Assembly (NCBI GenBank): GCA_002102555.1
Contig: MCFL01000004.1
Span: 558,001-622,000, forward strand
Direction: 5' to 3'
DNA length: 64,000 nt
DNA from: Catenaria anguillulae PL171
Taxonomy: Eukaryota; Blastocladiomycota; Blastocladiomycetes; Blastocladiales; Catenariaceae
Below the pieces are notes generated by a model. It had not been told where the DNA came from, did not search any database, and saw only the letters and a list, made by a program, of their open reading frames with translations. Below, piece by piece: positions 1 to 11,372 of the stretch. Each line of letters starts with the position of its first letter. Within the stretch, counting starts at the first letter, position 1. The position numbers and the translations under genes are program-made.

Positions 1-2102
1 CCGAGTCATGGATTGCAAATCCGCCAAGATCCGGCGCAAGAGCTGATCCCGCATATCCCTATCACGCTCGGCCTTTGCTTCGCGCAACACAAGGGACCAG
101 GTTGCCAGCGTGCTCCGTAAGATAAACTCGTCCTCCACATCAAAAAAGGGTGACGCTGTTGGGTCGCTCTTGTTTACAAGCTCAAGCACCGCTGACACGA
201 GCCCGTTTTCGCCAATCAGGGCCGCCGACAGGACACACTGGACACCGTCTGGGTACCGCTCGTGACAGGAATTGTTGTAATACTCGGATGCAGACGCCTG
301 GTAAACGTTGAGGACAGGCGAAGTGACTGCGATGTTGGGAATGACGTGCCCGGGGCTGGTCATGAACGTGACGCCGCCGGCACCACTAATCGGTTGGGGA
401 AGTGGGCAGCTCGACAAGTACGAGTAGCCAAAGATCGAGTCTGGGCTGACTTCTCGGCCCAAGGCTTGCCAGTTTGAGCATTGGACGCTTGCAGTGACTC
501 GGCGTGTGGTGACTGGCTGTTGTTGTTGGCTGGAGAAGTCGTCGCCATTCGCAAACAAACTGGCTGCCATCCCGCGGCTATTTTGCTCCACATTGTCTGC
601 GGCTGCTCCTCCTGCACTCACCGATCTTCTGCGCCCCGCCACAGACATGCGGCGCGAGTTGCGGCGGTTATTGACAAATGTCTGCTCGTCCGAGTCGGGC
701 GGCCGTGACTTGGTGGTTTCTTCGGGTAAAGACTCGATGACGTTGTATATGGCCCAGTGCTGCGCGCCGAGCATGTCGGCGATGGTGCTCATGAGCTGAA
801 GAGCAGCTGCATGGACATCCGGCGTGGCAGATGCTTGGTTGAGGGCAGTCAGCGTTGCCTCGAGCTTGGAACAACGAGCAGCAGTAAATTCGGCAACGTT
901 GACGTCTGCACGTGCCCCGCTTGAATGTGAATGGGTGTTTGTCGTTGGGTTGGGCGGATTGGTTGCTGTTGCCGGAAAGAGCTTGCGATACATGTTTACA
1001 TTGGAGATGCCAGTGTTGCGCGGCTGCGTGTCATGTTGCTGGCTCTTGTGCTCGATGCTGCTTCTATTGAGTTTGCCAAGATCTCTTACGGATTTAGGTG
1101 ACTTGCTTGACGGGACGGACGGAGGCTCCAACGAGCGCTTCATTGGGGATCCAGATTCGACGTCAGGGAGCAATGGCACCTGGGCCACATTGGATAACTG
1201 GGAGACTGGAAGCGGCACACGAGTGTGTGATGAACGAACAAGCATGTTGTGCGAATCTTGGGTATGAACATGGAGCGGCGCAATATTCTGCGAAATGAGC
1301 AGCAACAAGATTGGCACAGCACCTTCGGAATGGAATAAATCAAGCGAATGATCCGTACTGTTGTACTCAGCCGTAGCTGCAAATCAGAGCAAATGCGTTG
1401 GATCTGCGTACTCCCACACTGAGCAAGAATGCCATGGAGAAACGTGTCCCTATCTGCATCAGTCAATCGTGCAAAGGTTGACCATGCCGACTGAATACGA
1501 GCGGCCGAGACCATGGGATCTGTCAATAAGCCGGCTATTGCCACTGCCGGAGCAGTTCCAGAGAAATTTGGTCCAGTATGCCCATTGGCAGCCAGGATTC
1601 TATCAAGGTCGTTCGGCATCTGTCGTGGTGATGACCTTGCATTGTTTTCTTGAGCAGAGCGAGCTGCAGCCGCCAGGACGGTCAAGTTTGGGGAGTCTTC
1701 ATGGCTTGGGAGCAAAACCGGGCGCACAAACGTTGCGCGCTCGACACTGGTATTGTCATCTAGAATGTCAGGCGCAAAGCGCAACTGGACCCGGTCCCCG
1801 TTCGTTCGGCTGCTGGCACCGTTCCCCGGTGGAACTGGGATTGGAAAGTGTCCTGGTGCATGACCGGTTGGTTTGGAAGATGAAACTGGCCGCTCTTGAA
1901 GTTTTACGGGCTCCTTTGGTGCTTTTGACCGTCGGGAATTGAGCGAGGTCCGGCTGGACCTGTGGTCGGAAGTCGTTGGCGACGAATCATTAGAAAACAG
2001 AGCGACGTTGGAACTGGTTGTTGCGGACGCCATTTTGCCAGGCATGGTGACATGAGCAGTTCCTGAGGCGCGCTTTTGCATGCAATCAACTGTTGTATTC
2101 AT
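1..2102 (-). CDS. GAF-domain protein, partial (C-terminus off the left edge)
   Basis: Starts at ATG 2102. Exon 1 is 2102-1359, then a 71-nt phase-0 intron 1358-1288 (GTACGG...TTTCGCAG), then an open frame that runs off the window at base 1. The first 180 or so residues are Ser/Pro-rich and look disordered. A short helical stretch follows (motif DRDTFLHGILAQCG), then another low-complexity linker. From about base 860 to the edge the protein reads as a GAF domain: it opens around MLGAQHWAIYNVI, has a long Ser/Arg/Gln-rich insert, and closes with VLELVNKSD and FFDVEDEFILRS, the usual GAF strand and helix pattern. A charged helix follows. GAF domains bind cyclic nucleotides or other small ligands in phosphodiesterases, cyclases and kinases. 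The catalytic partner, if any, is outside the window, so the enzyme class is unknown. Confidence 0.75.
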
Positions 2103-2313
2103 GATACGGGCGGAAGCAGAATCCTCGACTCGAACGAACGCAACTGGGTGCGGACGCTTTCTGACAACGCGTCACGCTGACACAAGGGCCCAGGACCGTC
2201 GATCTTCCGTTGGCCAACGAACTCGAACTGATCAGCAGCGAGCAATGTGCACCGGCCGCGGCCGCCTTCCGACTTTGGCTTTGTGTGTGATCTGTCAACA
2301 AAATCAAACGCAA
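2103..2313. promoter_or_regulatory. Divergent promoter, GAF gene / WDR5
   Basis: These 211 bases lie between the ATGs of two divergent genes, so both promoters must fit here or inside the 5' UTRs. I see no clear TATA box. Inferred from gene arrangement only. Confidence 0.45.
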
Positions 2314-3438
2314 ATGATTCCCGCAATGACCACTTCCGTCATGTCACAACCCGGCGCAACGCACAAAGTCCGCTACACGCTCAAGGGCCACGCCAAGGCC
2401 ATCTCAGTCGTCAAGTTTTCGCCTGACGGGAAATGGCTCGCAACGGGATCGGCCGACAAATCCATCAAGCTGTGGTCTGCCGTCGACGGCTCGTTTGATC
2501 GCACACTGGTTGGCCACGTCCAGGGCATCAATGACTTGGCTTGGTCATCCGACTCGGTCTACCTCGCTTCCGCCTCCGACGACAACCGCATTCGCATCTG
2601 GAATGCCACAGGCGCTAACAACGCATCCCCCGCCGGCACCTGCCTTCGCGCGCTCGAAGGTCACACGTCGCACATTTTCTGCGTTGCATTTAACCCACAT
2701 GGCAACTTGATTGCATCCGGCTCGTTTGACGAGACCGTCCGCATTTGGGACGCTGCAACAGGCACCTGCTTGCGGGTGCTACCCGCGCATTCGGATCCCG
2801 TGACGACCGTCTCCTTTTCGGCCGACGGGTCTCTCATCGTATCAGCGTCGTATGACGGCCTTGTGCGGATTTGGGACGCGCGGTCCGGGTTGTGCCTGCG
2901 AACCTTGGTGCATCCCGACAATCCGCCGGTTGGCTGTGTCAGATTTTCGCCCAACGGAAAGTTTCTTCTGGTGGCTACACTCGACTCGTCGATTCGGTTG
3001 TGGAACTTGCACAGTTCGACCGTGGAACGGGAACTGCGTGGGCACCGCAACGAGCGGTTTTGCCTGTTTACTTCGCTGATTGTTCAAGCTGTGACGAGTG
3101 AGGATGACGATGCTCCGCAGCATCGGTACATGGTATTGAGTGGATCCGAAGACAGCGCGCTGTACTTGTGGGATTTGACGTCAGAGGATGTGATCACGAC
3201 ACTCGTGGCACACAAGGGTACTATTTTTTTTGGTGACGGCCATTGCCAGCTGACTCTTGTCGCTGATTGCCCACTGATTCTTTGTGTAGATGCTGTGCTT
3301 GCTGTCGACTTCACCCCGTATGGCAACTTGATTGCGTCGGGCGGCGTTGATGGCGACAAGTCGGTCAAGATTTGGGGCCCTATTGATGCACCCGCCGCCA
3401 TCACAAACGGAGAGCACGACGCAATGGATACGGATTGA
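2314..3438 (+). CDS. WDR5: WDR5/Swd3-type WD40 protein (COMPASS subunit)
   Basis: Two exons, 2314-3217 and 3290-3438, about 350 residues; starting at ATG 2341 would give 341. The 72-nt intron (GTACTA...GTGTAG) is in frame and stop-free, so it reads through as apparent protein. Removing it joins HKD to AVLAVDF and restores the last repeat. Seven WD40 blades are visible, beginning YTLKGHAKAISVVKFSPDG and ending DKSVKIW, with the repeated pattern GSADKSIKLW, ASDDNRIRIW, GSFDETVRIW. The compact size without extra domains and the blade order match WDR5, a propeller that holds SET1/MLL histone H3K4 methyltransferase complexes together and reads the H3 tail in the nucleus. Another small WD40 scaffold is possible but less likely. 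Confidence 0.88.
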   Translation: MIPAMTTSVMSQPGATHKVRYTLKGHAKAISVVKFSPDGKWLATGSADKSIKLWSAVDGSFDRTLVGHVQGINDLAWSSDSVYLASASDDNRIRIWNATGANNASPAGTCLRALEGHTSHIFCVAFNPHGNLIASGSFDETVRIWDAATGTCLRVLPAHSDPVTTVSFSADGSLIVSASYDGLVRIWDARSGLCLRTLVHPDNPPVGCVRFSPNGKFLLVATLDSSIRLWNLHSSTVERELRGHRNERFCLFTSLIVQAVTSEDDDAPQHRYMVLSGSEDSALYLWDLTSEDVITTLVAHKGTIFFGDGHCQLTLVADCPLILCVDAVLAVDFTPYGNLIASGGVDGDKSVKIWGPIDAPAAITNGEHDAMDTD

Positions 3439-4017
3439 CGTATCTCTTGACCTGAAGATTTTCGCGCCGAATGTCATTTTTGGGATCGTATTTATTTGCC
3501 CTTACCGCACGTCTCTGCCTGGTTATTGACGCCTTGCGGGTTGACTGCGTTCCCTTTGGATCGAATGTCTCGTCATGTATATAAGTACTGTATTCGCTGG
3601 GACTGACATTTGCTTCTCACGCGACCTGGGCACCAGTGCCAGGAAACGTGGGCCCAGCTGAAATGAGCGCTACCAGCTAGATCGATGTCAACAATATCAT
3701 CATCGCTCGCCACAGACGAAAAGCACCATGAATTCGCAAAGGAACATTTGGCAACGGATGTGACTCTTCAAGTCACTGTACTGTGCCCAGCTTGTCATCG
3801 GAACAGTACAACGCAAGTCATGGTAGGCCGTCCTCAAGCGCCCGACAGATGCCACTCTTGTCGCGTGTTGAGTCGACAGACTGGTGTTAAGGGGTAGATC
3901 GAGCGAGCAAGACGGCAAGGGCAGAGCGGCGGCGAGAGGCACTTGGGTGTGGGAACGGGTCGATTTGCGGGGGCAGTGCGGGATATTCTAGTCCAAAGCC
4001 AACTGTCAACGGCGGCA
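3439..4017. other. Intergenic, no gene seen
   Basis: Three-prime flank of WDR5 up to the LINE relic. Short open frames (for example 3685-3897 plus) lack family motifs and a plausible exon structure. Confidence 0.5.
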
Positions 4018-4826
4018 TCAACCGAGAGACTCGACAATGCTAGACTGAAGAGTCGCTCGGGGTGGAAGGGGATCGAGACCTATTTGACAGTCACCGGCCT
4101 CATGGCGGGCCGGCAGCATTGCGGGGCACATGAGCGAGTGTGGGCTGTCATCGGTGGCGCCGCACGACGGGCAGTTTGGGCTTGGGAATTTGTGCGGCCA
4201 CTACTCGTGGTTGCGCACACGAGTTGGCAACATGCGTACGAGGACCGCGAGCGAAAGGCTGAGCTGTCGTGCTTGCGCGACGTGCGGCGATCACGCCCGT
4301 TCCCACCTGCGTGCATGACTAGCGCCATCACACCCACATCTACGCCGGCCAGTTCGATGCCCGCGCTGATGCTCTTTGCCGCCAGCCATGAGCGCACCCC
4401 GGTGCCACGCGTACTTGATAACTTGCGCGGGTCTGTGCTCACCACGTCCCCGCCGAACGCAACCACGTGCCGAAACTTGCGCTGCCTGATACCAAACCCC
4501 AGTTAATCGTCGCCCGCAGGAGATGACTCCGCCCCCGCGTCGCCAAGCGATCCGCCGACTCGTTACTCACATCACCGGCATGCCCTGACCATTGCAGGCT
4601 GGCCCGCAATCGCCGCTCACGCACAACCAAGTCGATCACGTCCCCACTCGAGCGACCCGACGGACCTCACGAGCGAGCGAAACCCGGGCTTGCACGACCC
4701 CAACACACGGCCGGCTGCTTTGACAGCGGCCATCGAGTCCGACAAATCCTGACCACCGACCCAACGGGAGCCGAGCACACCGCGGCCAACACGCCCCACT
4801 GCTCCGCGCGCGTTGCGACACGAGGT
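4018..4826 (-). mobile_element. Decayed non-LTR retrotransposon tail (RNase H + zinc knuckle)
   Basis: Read on the minus strand, this holds pieces of a LINE-type ORF2 C-terminus spread over all three frames. Around 4820-4750 there is RAEQWGVLAAVC (the RNase H glutamate segment). One frame over, at about 4745-4700, is SDSMAAVKAAG (the catalytic aspartate segment). After another shift, at about 4630-4530, come LQWSGHAGDVSNESADRLA, the RNase H closing motif. At about 4170-4120 a CPSCGATDDSPHSLMC knuckle follows (C-x2-C-x7-H-x3-C), typical of the end of LINE ORF2, and the frame closes at a TGA at 4020-4018. The first RNase H aspartate and the whole reverse transcriptase are missing, so the copy is 5'-truncated and frame-broken. 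It ends at the tRNA-like sequence that starts at 4827. Confidence 0.7.
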
Positions 4827-4899
4827 CCTCCTGTTGCCCAGCGGCTAAGGAACCTGACTACGGATCAGGAAAGCCCAGGTCCAAATCCTGGCGGGATCG
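4827..4899 (+). tRNA. tRNA-Arg(ACG)-like sequence, possibly degenerate
   Basis: Cloverleaf of about 73 nt. The anticodon arm is perfect: CCTGA, loop CTACGGA with anticodon ACG, TCAGG. The T stem CCAGG/CCTGG is fully paired. The inner five acceptor pairs form but the outer two do not. The A box (TTGCCCAGCGG) and B box (GGTCCAAATCC) each differ from consensus at one key base. A T5 run lies just downstream and could end Pol III transcription. It could be a weakly conserved functional gene, a pseudogene, or the head of a tRNA-derived SINE. It lies against the truncated end of a LINE relic. Confidence 0.6.
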
Positions 4900-5438
4900 A
4901 TGCACTTTTTGCCTGCTGGGGATTTCTTGACCATGATGAACCTGCAAAGGAAATCCGTTAAGTCGCTCCGATCTCACCTTCGCTTTCCCCTGACCTGTCA
5001 GAGTTATACACGTAAATGCATCCACTTTCCAATGTACTTTTCATATTCATTCACTCAAATATGGATGGTTTGGCCGATTGTGTTGGGTGGTCGGGCCTTG
5101 TCTGACGGCCTTGGTCAGGGATAATCGAGGCAGGAGGAGTCCGCCGCCTGAACCGGCGAGGCAGAGATGTTGATGGCACTCCCTTGATTCTCGTGAGTTT
5201 TTGCCAAGTAGCACATTCAGAAACGGTAAGGAGGACATACCGAATCCCTTTTCCTTCACCTTCAAATCTTTTCGAGCAGGGGTACTCATTCGATTTGATG
5301 ATACCCTGCTTCGAGGTTTGGTCTGGTCGCTTCCAAGACGCGTTCCAATTCCCAATCCACCCCTCCCGACGGATGGAGCAAATAGTGAAAATGTTCGAAA
5401 ATTACTCACCATTTTACTCAACGCAACTGTAATTGACA
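4900..5438. other. Intergenic, upstream of DNAI4
   Basis: A minus-strand open frame (5781-5047) covers most of it but overlaps DNAI4 coding exons and has no recognisable domain. I see no other feature. Confidence 0.4.
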
Positions 5439-8400
5439 ATGAAAAGGTGATATCCCACGCCATCTGGACGAGAATTTGGAGTGACATGGAAAGCTGACCT
5501 AATCCTTCGGGTGATCGCGTGATCAACCGCTTACCACCCATCACAGCCAATCTCGGAAACAGCAGCACTCGACCGCCAGCACTCAACCGTCGCGACCTCG
5601 CGACAGTACCTATGGCGCGTCGCACAGTCGCCGCCGGGCCAGCCAAGCCAACTTGCTGGCCGCGCCATCCGGTGTTGGAATCAGTACGGTCGGCGAGGGC
5701 GGTGGTGGGCTTGTTGGGGCAGGCGCACATAGGCAGGAATTCCGACTGTTTGATGAGGAAGGTCGTGACGTGACGCCACAACCACTACTGCCGGCTCCAA
5801 AGTCAATCAAGCCAATCGGTGGAAGCGCGGTCGCGCAGTCGGGTGAGCATTTGACGAGCATGTCCCAGTCGGGGCTGGGAGCGAGTCGCGTTGTGCCTGT
5901 GCGTCCATTCCATGATGCCTCCCGCCATTGTTGCCCGTCATTGCTCACAGATTGCTATGACATACCATGGGTAGTCGTCGGTCCTTGACTATTTGCATCA
6001 CTCGAAGCACAAACTTTGCACCAGTTCTCGTCCGTCAACTTTGGTAAATCATTCGCATCGTTTGGTGGCTCGCGTATCTCGACTGTTTCCATGTCGGAGG
6101 CGCAATCCGAGGACGAAACCGCATCCATTACCTCCGAACGCTCCGTCGAAGACGAGGACCACGGTGCGGGTGCGAGCTCGACATATGCAAAGCCCGGCCT
6201 CGGAAGTCCCAAGAAACGTCGCGAAACGCCCCATGGGAACGCCGCCAATGCCGCAGAGCCATCCGAAACCGACTTGAATCGCACTCTGCACATTACGCTC
6301 ACCGAGTCTGAGACGATTACCTTGTTGGACATTCCCAGCACGACAGTGGCACCGGACGATTCCGAGCTGGCCACTGTGGAATTGGCAAACGAAAAGTATA
6401 CCGAAGTGCTGGCGTCGCGTGCCTCGAGCAACAACTTGACTCATCGTGCCATTCAAACGTACAATGCGCCCACAAAGACCAAGGACATTCAAGCCGTCCT
6501 CGTCAAGGGGGTTGCGGCTGAGGTGCAGGTCAATGAATGGAGCATCTTTGACGACTGGTCAGCTCGCGAGCCCGTGGAGGTGGCAACAGACGCCAATTTG
6601 GCCAGGTTCGTCATACTCCCCTTGCTCGTCCGCAGTTTAAACTCACATTTTTGAGCGTTCCCACAGTTTTGCCAAGGGCAGCGTCTCGACCGAAGCGATC
6701 CCGTCCTTGAGCAGCGGCGGCGTTTCCGGGACCACGGCCACCATGGGCAACATGCTCGAGTCCAGTTCATTTATTTCAACCACCCTCAGCACCATGGATG
6801 CAAGTCAATCAGTTGTTGGTGGTGCAGGGGCTGACGGATCATCCATCTTTGGCAACCCAAGTGGGCCCCAAGGCAATTCAGAAATGGTGGTTCCTGCATA
6901 CCTCGAAAAGGAAGTGACTCTGCAATCGGTATGTACTTGCATGCTCCGTTGCTTTTCGTTCTCGTCATCGGTGTTTTTGCTCATTTTCAACACTTGGACA
7001 GATTTCCCAAACGCGCCTCAAAGAATCTCTCCGCGTCATGGAATCTGCCGTGCTCGAATCCGTCTATGCGCCTCGCTTACTCGAGTATCGAGACTTTTCC
7101 TCTCCGCTCATGCCCGCCGTGACCAACGGCATCGGCGGTGTTCACTTGGACGCAACGCCAACTACAGCAGCCGAGGCATTTGAAGCCAACATTCCCTCCC
7201 TCCAATACCTCTGGTCGTTCCGGTGCGACTTGGTGCGCGACAGGTGCGTCATGGCCATGGCGTGGAACAAGTCCAACCCAGACGTGCTCGCTGTCGGATA
7301 CGGTCCATCACGCAATGCGCCGCTGCCAGGCACGGCCAGTGGCAATTCGAGCAGTGGGTCCCAATCCGCATCCACCTTACCGCCCGGCCTCATCTGCTGC
7401 TGGTCGCTGAAAAACCCGGAATACCCGCAACGCGTGTTCCGGACCTCGTCGTGCGTCACGGCCATTGATTTTCGCGCGCATCGCCCAACCTGTTGGCCGT
7501 CGGGTTCATGGACGGGCGCATTGCGCTGTACGATGTGCGCCACGACCCAAACAATCCGCCGTCAGCATCTGCCGCCGCCAGTGCGGGCGGGGCCGGGTCG
7601 GGTGCCCCTCGGATGAGGACATGGGTGGGGCATTGTGCATTGACTCGTCGGCGCTGGCTTGCAAGCATCGCGACCCCGTTTGGCAAGTGCGGTGGGTTGA
7701 CAAGGAGCAGAGCATTGGCGACCATCATTCGCGTGCAGAGTCGGTTGTTTCCGTGTCGACCGATGGCAGGGTGTGTCAGTGGCTGCTGAGGAAGGGTTTG
7801 GGTGGATCGGATCTCATGACACTCAAGGCAGTCAAGGCGCCAGAGGCAAAGCGCGCACAGGCAGGCGCGGGCGGCTCGCAGGCGAGTGGTGGCAAGGGAG
7901 GGGCCGCCAAAGGTGCGGGAGCGTCGTCGTCGTCGTCGTCGTCGTCCGGGTCAGCGGCGGCGGGAATGGCGAATGGGAGGTCGTCGTTTATTTCGCGGTC
8001 GGCAGGCGGGTTGGGATTCGATTTCCATCCTACGGACCACAACACGTACGTTTGAATGTTTCGCAAAGGGCTGTTTCTTTGCAACCAATTGACGTGTTCC
8101 CTGTCCAGTTACTTGGTTGCGACAGAAGATGGCTCCGTACACAAGTGTTCCGTTCGTACAACGAACAGTATCTCACCAACTACTATGGGCACGCCGGACC
8201 CGTCCATCGCGTGAAATGGTCACCCTTTTCACCCAACGTGTTTGCAACGTGCAGCGCCGACTGGTCCGTCGGGCTTTGGCACCAGGAATCGGAAAAGATG
8301 GGGCTCAAGTTTTACTCGGGCAAGGACGCCATCATGGACTTGGACTGGTGCCCGCATTCGCCCACAGTCTTGGCCAGTGTGTCACTCGACGGCCGCATTG

Positions 8401-8854
8401 AAGTGTGGGACTTGTCCCAGTCCGTGTACGTCACATTGTGCTCTTCTTCCCTCTCAACTCAACACGTCGCTCTCGATTTGACATGTTGGGTTGTTCCCAC
8501 AGCTTGGACCCGACCGTTGTGCACTCTGTTCTCGACCAACGCCTCATGTGCTGCCTGTTTGGCCTGGAAACGCCCATTCTCGTGACGGGCGACGATGCCG
8601 GGTCCGTCAATGTGTACAAGCTTCGCCGCATGCACCTGCTGAAAATCCATCCAAAGGACCGCGAGGCCGTGTCCAAGGAGCAGCTGGACGCCGTCATGGC
8701 AAGCATGGGAAGCATGGGCAGCGTCCTGGATATGGTCAAGGAGCGCACGGCTATGTTGGAGAGTTTGGTCTTGGCAAGCAAGAACGGTGGCAGTACTGGG
8801 CGAGGGAGGCGGGCAGCAGGGCGCGGGTGGTGCGGATGGCGGCAAGCGAGGTGA
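5439..8854 (+). CDS. DNAI4: Axonemal dynein intermediate chain 4 (WDR78/DNAI4 type), frame-disrupted
   Basis: Proposed exons: 5439-5446, 5547-5842, 6008-6605, 6667-6928, 7002-8045, 8109-8425, 8503-8854. The N-terminal part has FDEEGRDVTPQPLL (about 5745) and LTESETITLLDIPS (about 6300), both characteristic of WDR78/DNAI4, an intermediate chain of ciliary inner-arm dynein I1/f and its assembly. WD40 blades follow: NPDVLAVGYG, GLICCWSLKNPEYP, LLAVGFMDGRIALYDVR, VSVSTDGRVCQW, SYNEQYLTNYYGHAGPVH, CSADWSVGLW, SVSLDGRIEVWDLS. The conserved protein steps through three frames, needing one extra base near 7480, near 7605 and near 8150, with no room for introns there. The 3' end is also uncertain: another frame would give a longer Gly-rich tail ending near 8879. 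Family assignment is firm; intactness is not. Confidence 0.85.
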
Positions 8855-9426
8855 TGGAAATGGTGTGCCAGGCACATGACGACACTTGACTTTGGAGATT
8901 TATATGTACTTGATGACTTCTCTGGTTTGCTTGTTGACATTTCGATTTATACGGCGTATGGAATGCACGAATCGGGACTGCGAACGGATGTATGATATCA
9001 AAGGGAACAGCACAGGCACAAGATGCAGCAACAAGACCGACATGAAGATGATGACAATCAGAGACAGGCAAAGGACACAAAGAAAGAAGAAGAGCTGGTA
9101 ATCGAAACAAGGGTGAAAATGCCAATGAATGCGTGGGTGTGGGCGAAAGGTGCCAACGTCAAAAACAAGAACGGCTTCGACTTGCCAGCAAGCGAGGAGG
9201 TCAGGGAAGATGACGATGCATTGTGTTGCCAGAGCGCACACAAAATTACATGGCACACAGAAAAGAAAAGAGGAACCGGAGAGGTCAATGTGATCGAGGC
9301 AGAGGGTAAATGTCACAGGATGAAATGAGGGAAAAGATACGTCAGGACGTTTGGGCGTGCATGAACAAATGCGGGCATGTGCATGCGTGTGATGAAGGGG
9401 GAGAAAAAGAAAAGAGAGAGAACACG
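8855..9426. other. Convergent 3' region of DNAI4 and HAP2
   Basis: Strongly purine-rich on the plus strand from about 9000 to 9420, so the HAP2 transcript would have a pyrimidine-rich 3' UTR. The 182-residue minus frame here is Leu/Phe/Cys-rich with no domain and reads as UTR, not a gene. Confidence 0.5.
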
Positions 9427-11372
9427 TTAATACTGAGCAAAGACCCAATTACTCTGCCCCATGCTCATCCCGCCCATGCCATTCGGCAAACTCGACACGA
9501 CCACGGGATGCTGAGAGATGAGCGAGCTCGCTCCCTCGGGCAACTTGCCGTGGCCGCAAACTCGACCGTCCCGGGCGGCAACTTGCCCTGAGCCTCCAAC
9601 TCTTCCAGCTCGGCCTTTGTCAGGAACCGCCCGCCAGGCCCACGGGGACGCCGCATGGCGTGCTTGTGGCGCGACTCGTGCAAGTAGGGTTTGCGTGACC
9701 GCGCACCCTTGAGCTCGGCTTCGAGACGCGCACGCGCAGCGCGGCGTTTCAGGATCCGGTGGTACTGCTTGGCATTGACATACATGGGCTGCTCCTCGGT
9801 GGAGGACGACGAGGAAGCGGCAGCCGCAGAGAGGCCGGCAGCACCTGCGCCACCAGCGGCTGAGGGAGCGGCCGCAGACACGGGTGGGGTGGATGTGGTG
9901 GGGGCTGGCGATCCTGGGGCCGTCGTGAACGGGGTACCGCCGGAAGAAGTGGGCGGTGGGCTCATCATGCCAGCGTCGCCAGTCGATGAGGGTGTCGTCG
10001 CGCCAGTCATTTGCGATTCAGACGTCGGTGGTTGCTGCTGCTCGGGCTGTTGGTGGTGAGCAAGTCCAGGTGTTGGCGGAAGCGACGAAAATCCAAGCAT
10101 GATGGGTTGCGGCGCGGAAGCAGTGTTTGGGGCAGAGCTGGACAATGTTGGTAAGGACGCCATGCCATGGATGCCGAGACCTTGGAGCGACCCAGACACT
10201 GGTGACGACGAAGCCTGCGGGAAATGTGCAAGCGCAGGCGAACCAACCAAGCTCACGGGCAAGGGCGTTGGCGGCTGCGATGGAGCCTGCGACTGAAACT
10301 GCGACGATGACGCAGCGGCAGATGCGAGATCACTTCCAGCAATCGCCAACTGCGCCTGCGGCATGAATGGTGACGATGTGGCAGATGATGCTGCGGCCAT
10401 GGCTGCGGCAAACTGATCTGCTGGCGGAGCGGGCGAGTGCTGCTGGGGCGGTGTGCCGCCGTTGCTGCTTGCCGAGCTCGAGCTGATCCCCTGTTGTTGT
10501 TGTTGCGGCTGCTGCATTGCTTGCTGATGCATGAGCCCGGCAGCCATCATGCCTGACGTGGCCATGGCGTTGAATTGCTCAACTGTCATGTGCTGGTGCA
10601 CCGACTGGTGGGGGACAGAGGCAAATTGCATCGAGTTGGCTGCAGGACTCGTTGGCCGTGATCCGCCTTGGGAAGACGAGGCCGACGCAGACGCAGACGA
10701 CGAGCTGGAAGTCGATCCTGGGGCAGAACCCGCGGCTGCAGCAGCGACGCTTGGCAGAGTGAGTTGCTGCAAGTGAGGAGACACGGGAGGATGGCCACCG
10801 GGCGGAGTCGTTGGCGGCGCAGGTTGGAAAACGAAGCGGCCGTCGCTGGTCTGTACAATTTGCACGCCGGTCGAGCTGGAGAGATTGCCCGTGTTTTGCG
10901 GCTGTTGTTGTTGTTGCTGCTGCTGTTGTTGCTGCTGTTGCTGGTGAAGCTGGAATGATTGCTGAGGCTGAGCATTGGGCTGCTGCGAAAAGAGCCCGAG
11001 CGAATCTTGCTGCTGGAGGGGCTGCACCGAACTGATACTTGGCAGGTGCGGGGCGTGATCACCGCCGCCGTGACTTGCGGATCCGAGGTGCTGCTGCTGC
11101 TGCTGTTGGTTGCCAAACGGATAACTTGAATCCGACGATCCATTGCCGCCACAAGGCCCCGGACTGGCGCTCCCGTACACGACATGGTGCAAGTGCTGAT
11201 GCTGCTGCTGTGCTTGCTGGAAAGCGACCGTGGAAGCAGACGTCGGGTCAATGCGCGTGGCGGAGGATGGTGCGGGCGAGGAAGCGGCCGACGCGTCGAC
11301 AAGGGCCGACATGAATTGTTGAGTGGCCGAATCAGGCATGGTCATTGAGGTGGATGAAGGAACAGATGCCAT
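9427..11372 (-). CDS. HAP2: CCAAT-binding factor subunit HAP2/NF-YA
   Basis: Start at ATG 11372 ([10 protein letters not shown]). A long Ser/Ala/Pro/Gln-rich activation-type region with a run of about 15 glutamines fills the first 500 residues. The conserved core then appears: [19 protein letters not shown] (the subunit-association helix that binds NF-YB/NF-YC) and [20 protein letters not shown] (the DNA-binding segment that reads CCAAT). It acts in the nucleus as part of the NF-Y/HAP trimer, in fungi often controlling respiratory genes. After PPGTVEF the frame runs to a stop at 9465. A one-base shift instead gives a natural-looking Gly/Ser/Met tail ending NWVFAQY with TAA at 9429-9427. A 56-nt intron with a poor donor (GTCGAG) could also join the two, so the last 40 residues are uncertain. 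Confidence 0.9.

Noticed and set aside
3685-3897. Short frame with CPACH...CHSC
   Set aside because: Intergenic, 70 codons, no extended similarity to a zinc-finger family.
5047-5781. 244-codon minus-strand open frame
   Set aside because: Overlaps DNAI4 coding exons on the other strand, has no domain, and the DNAI4 family match is far stronger.
8900-9448. 182-codon minus frame rich in Leu/Phe/Cys
   Set aside because: Lies in the pyrimidine-rich 3' flank of HAP2; composition explains it.
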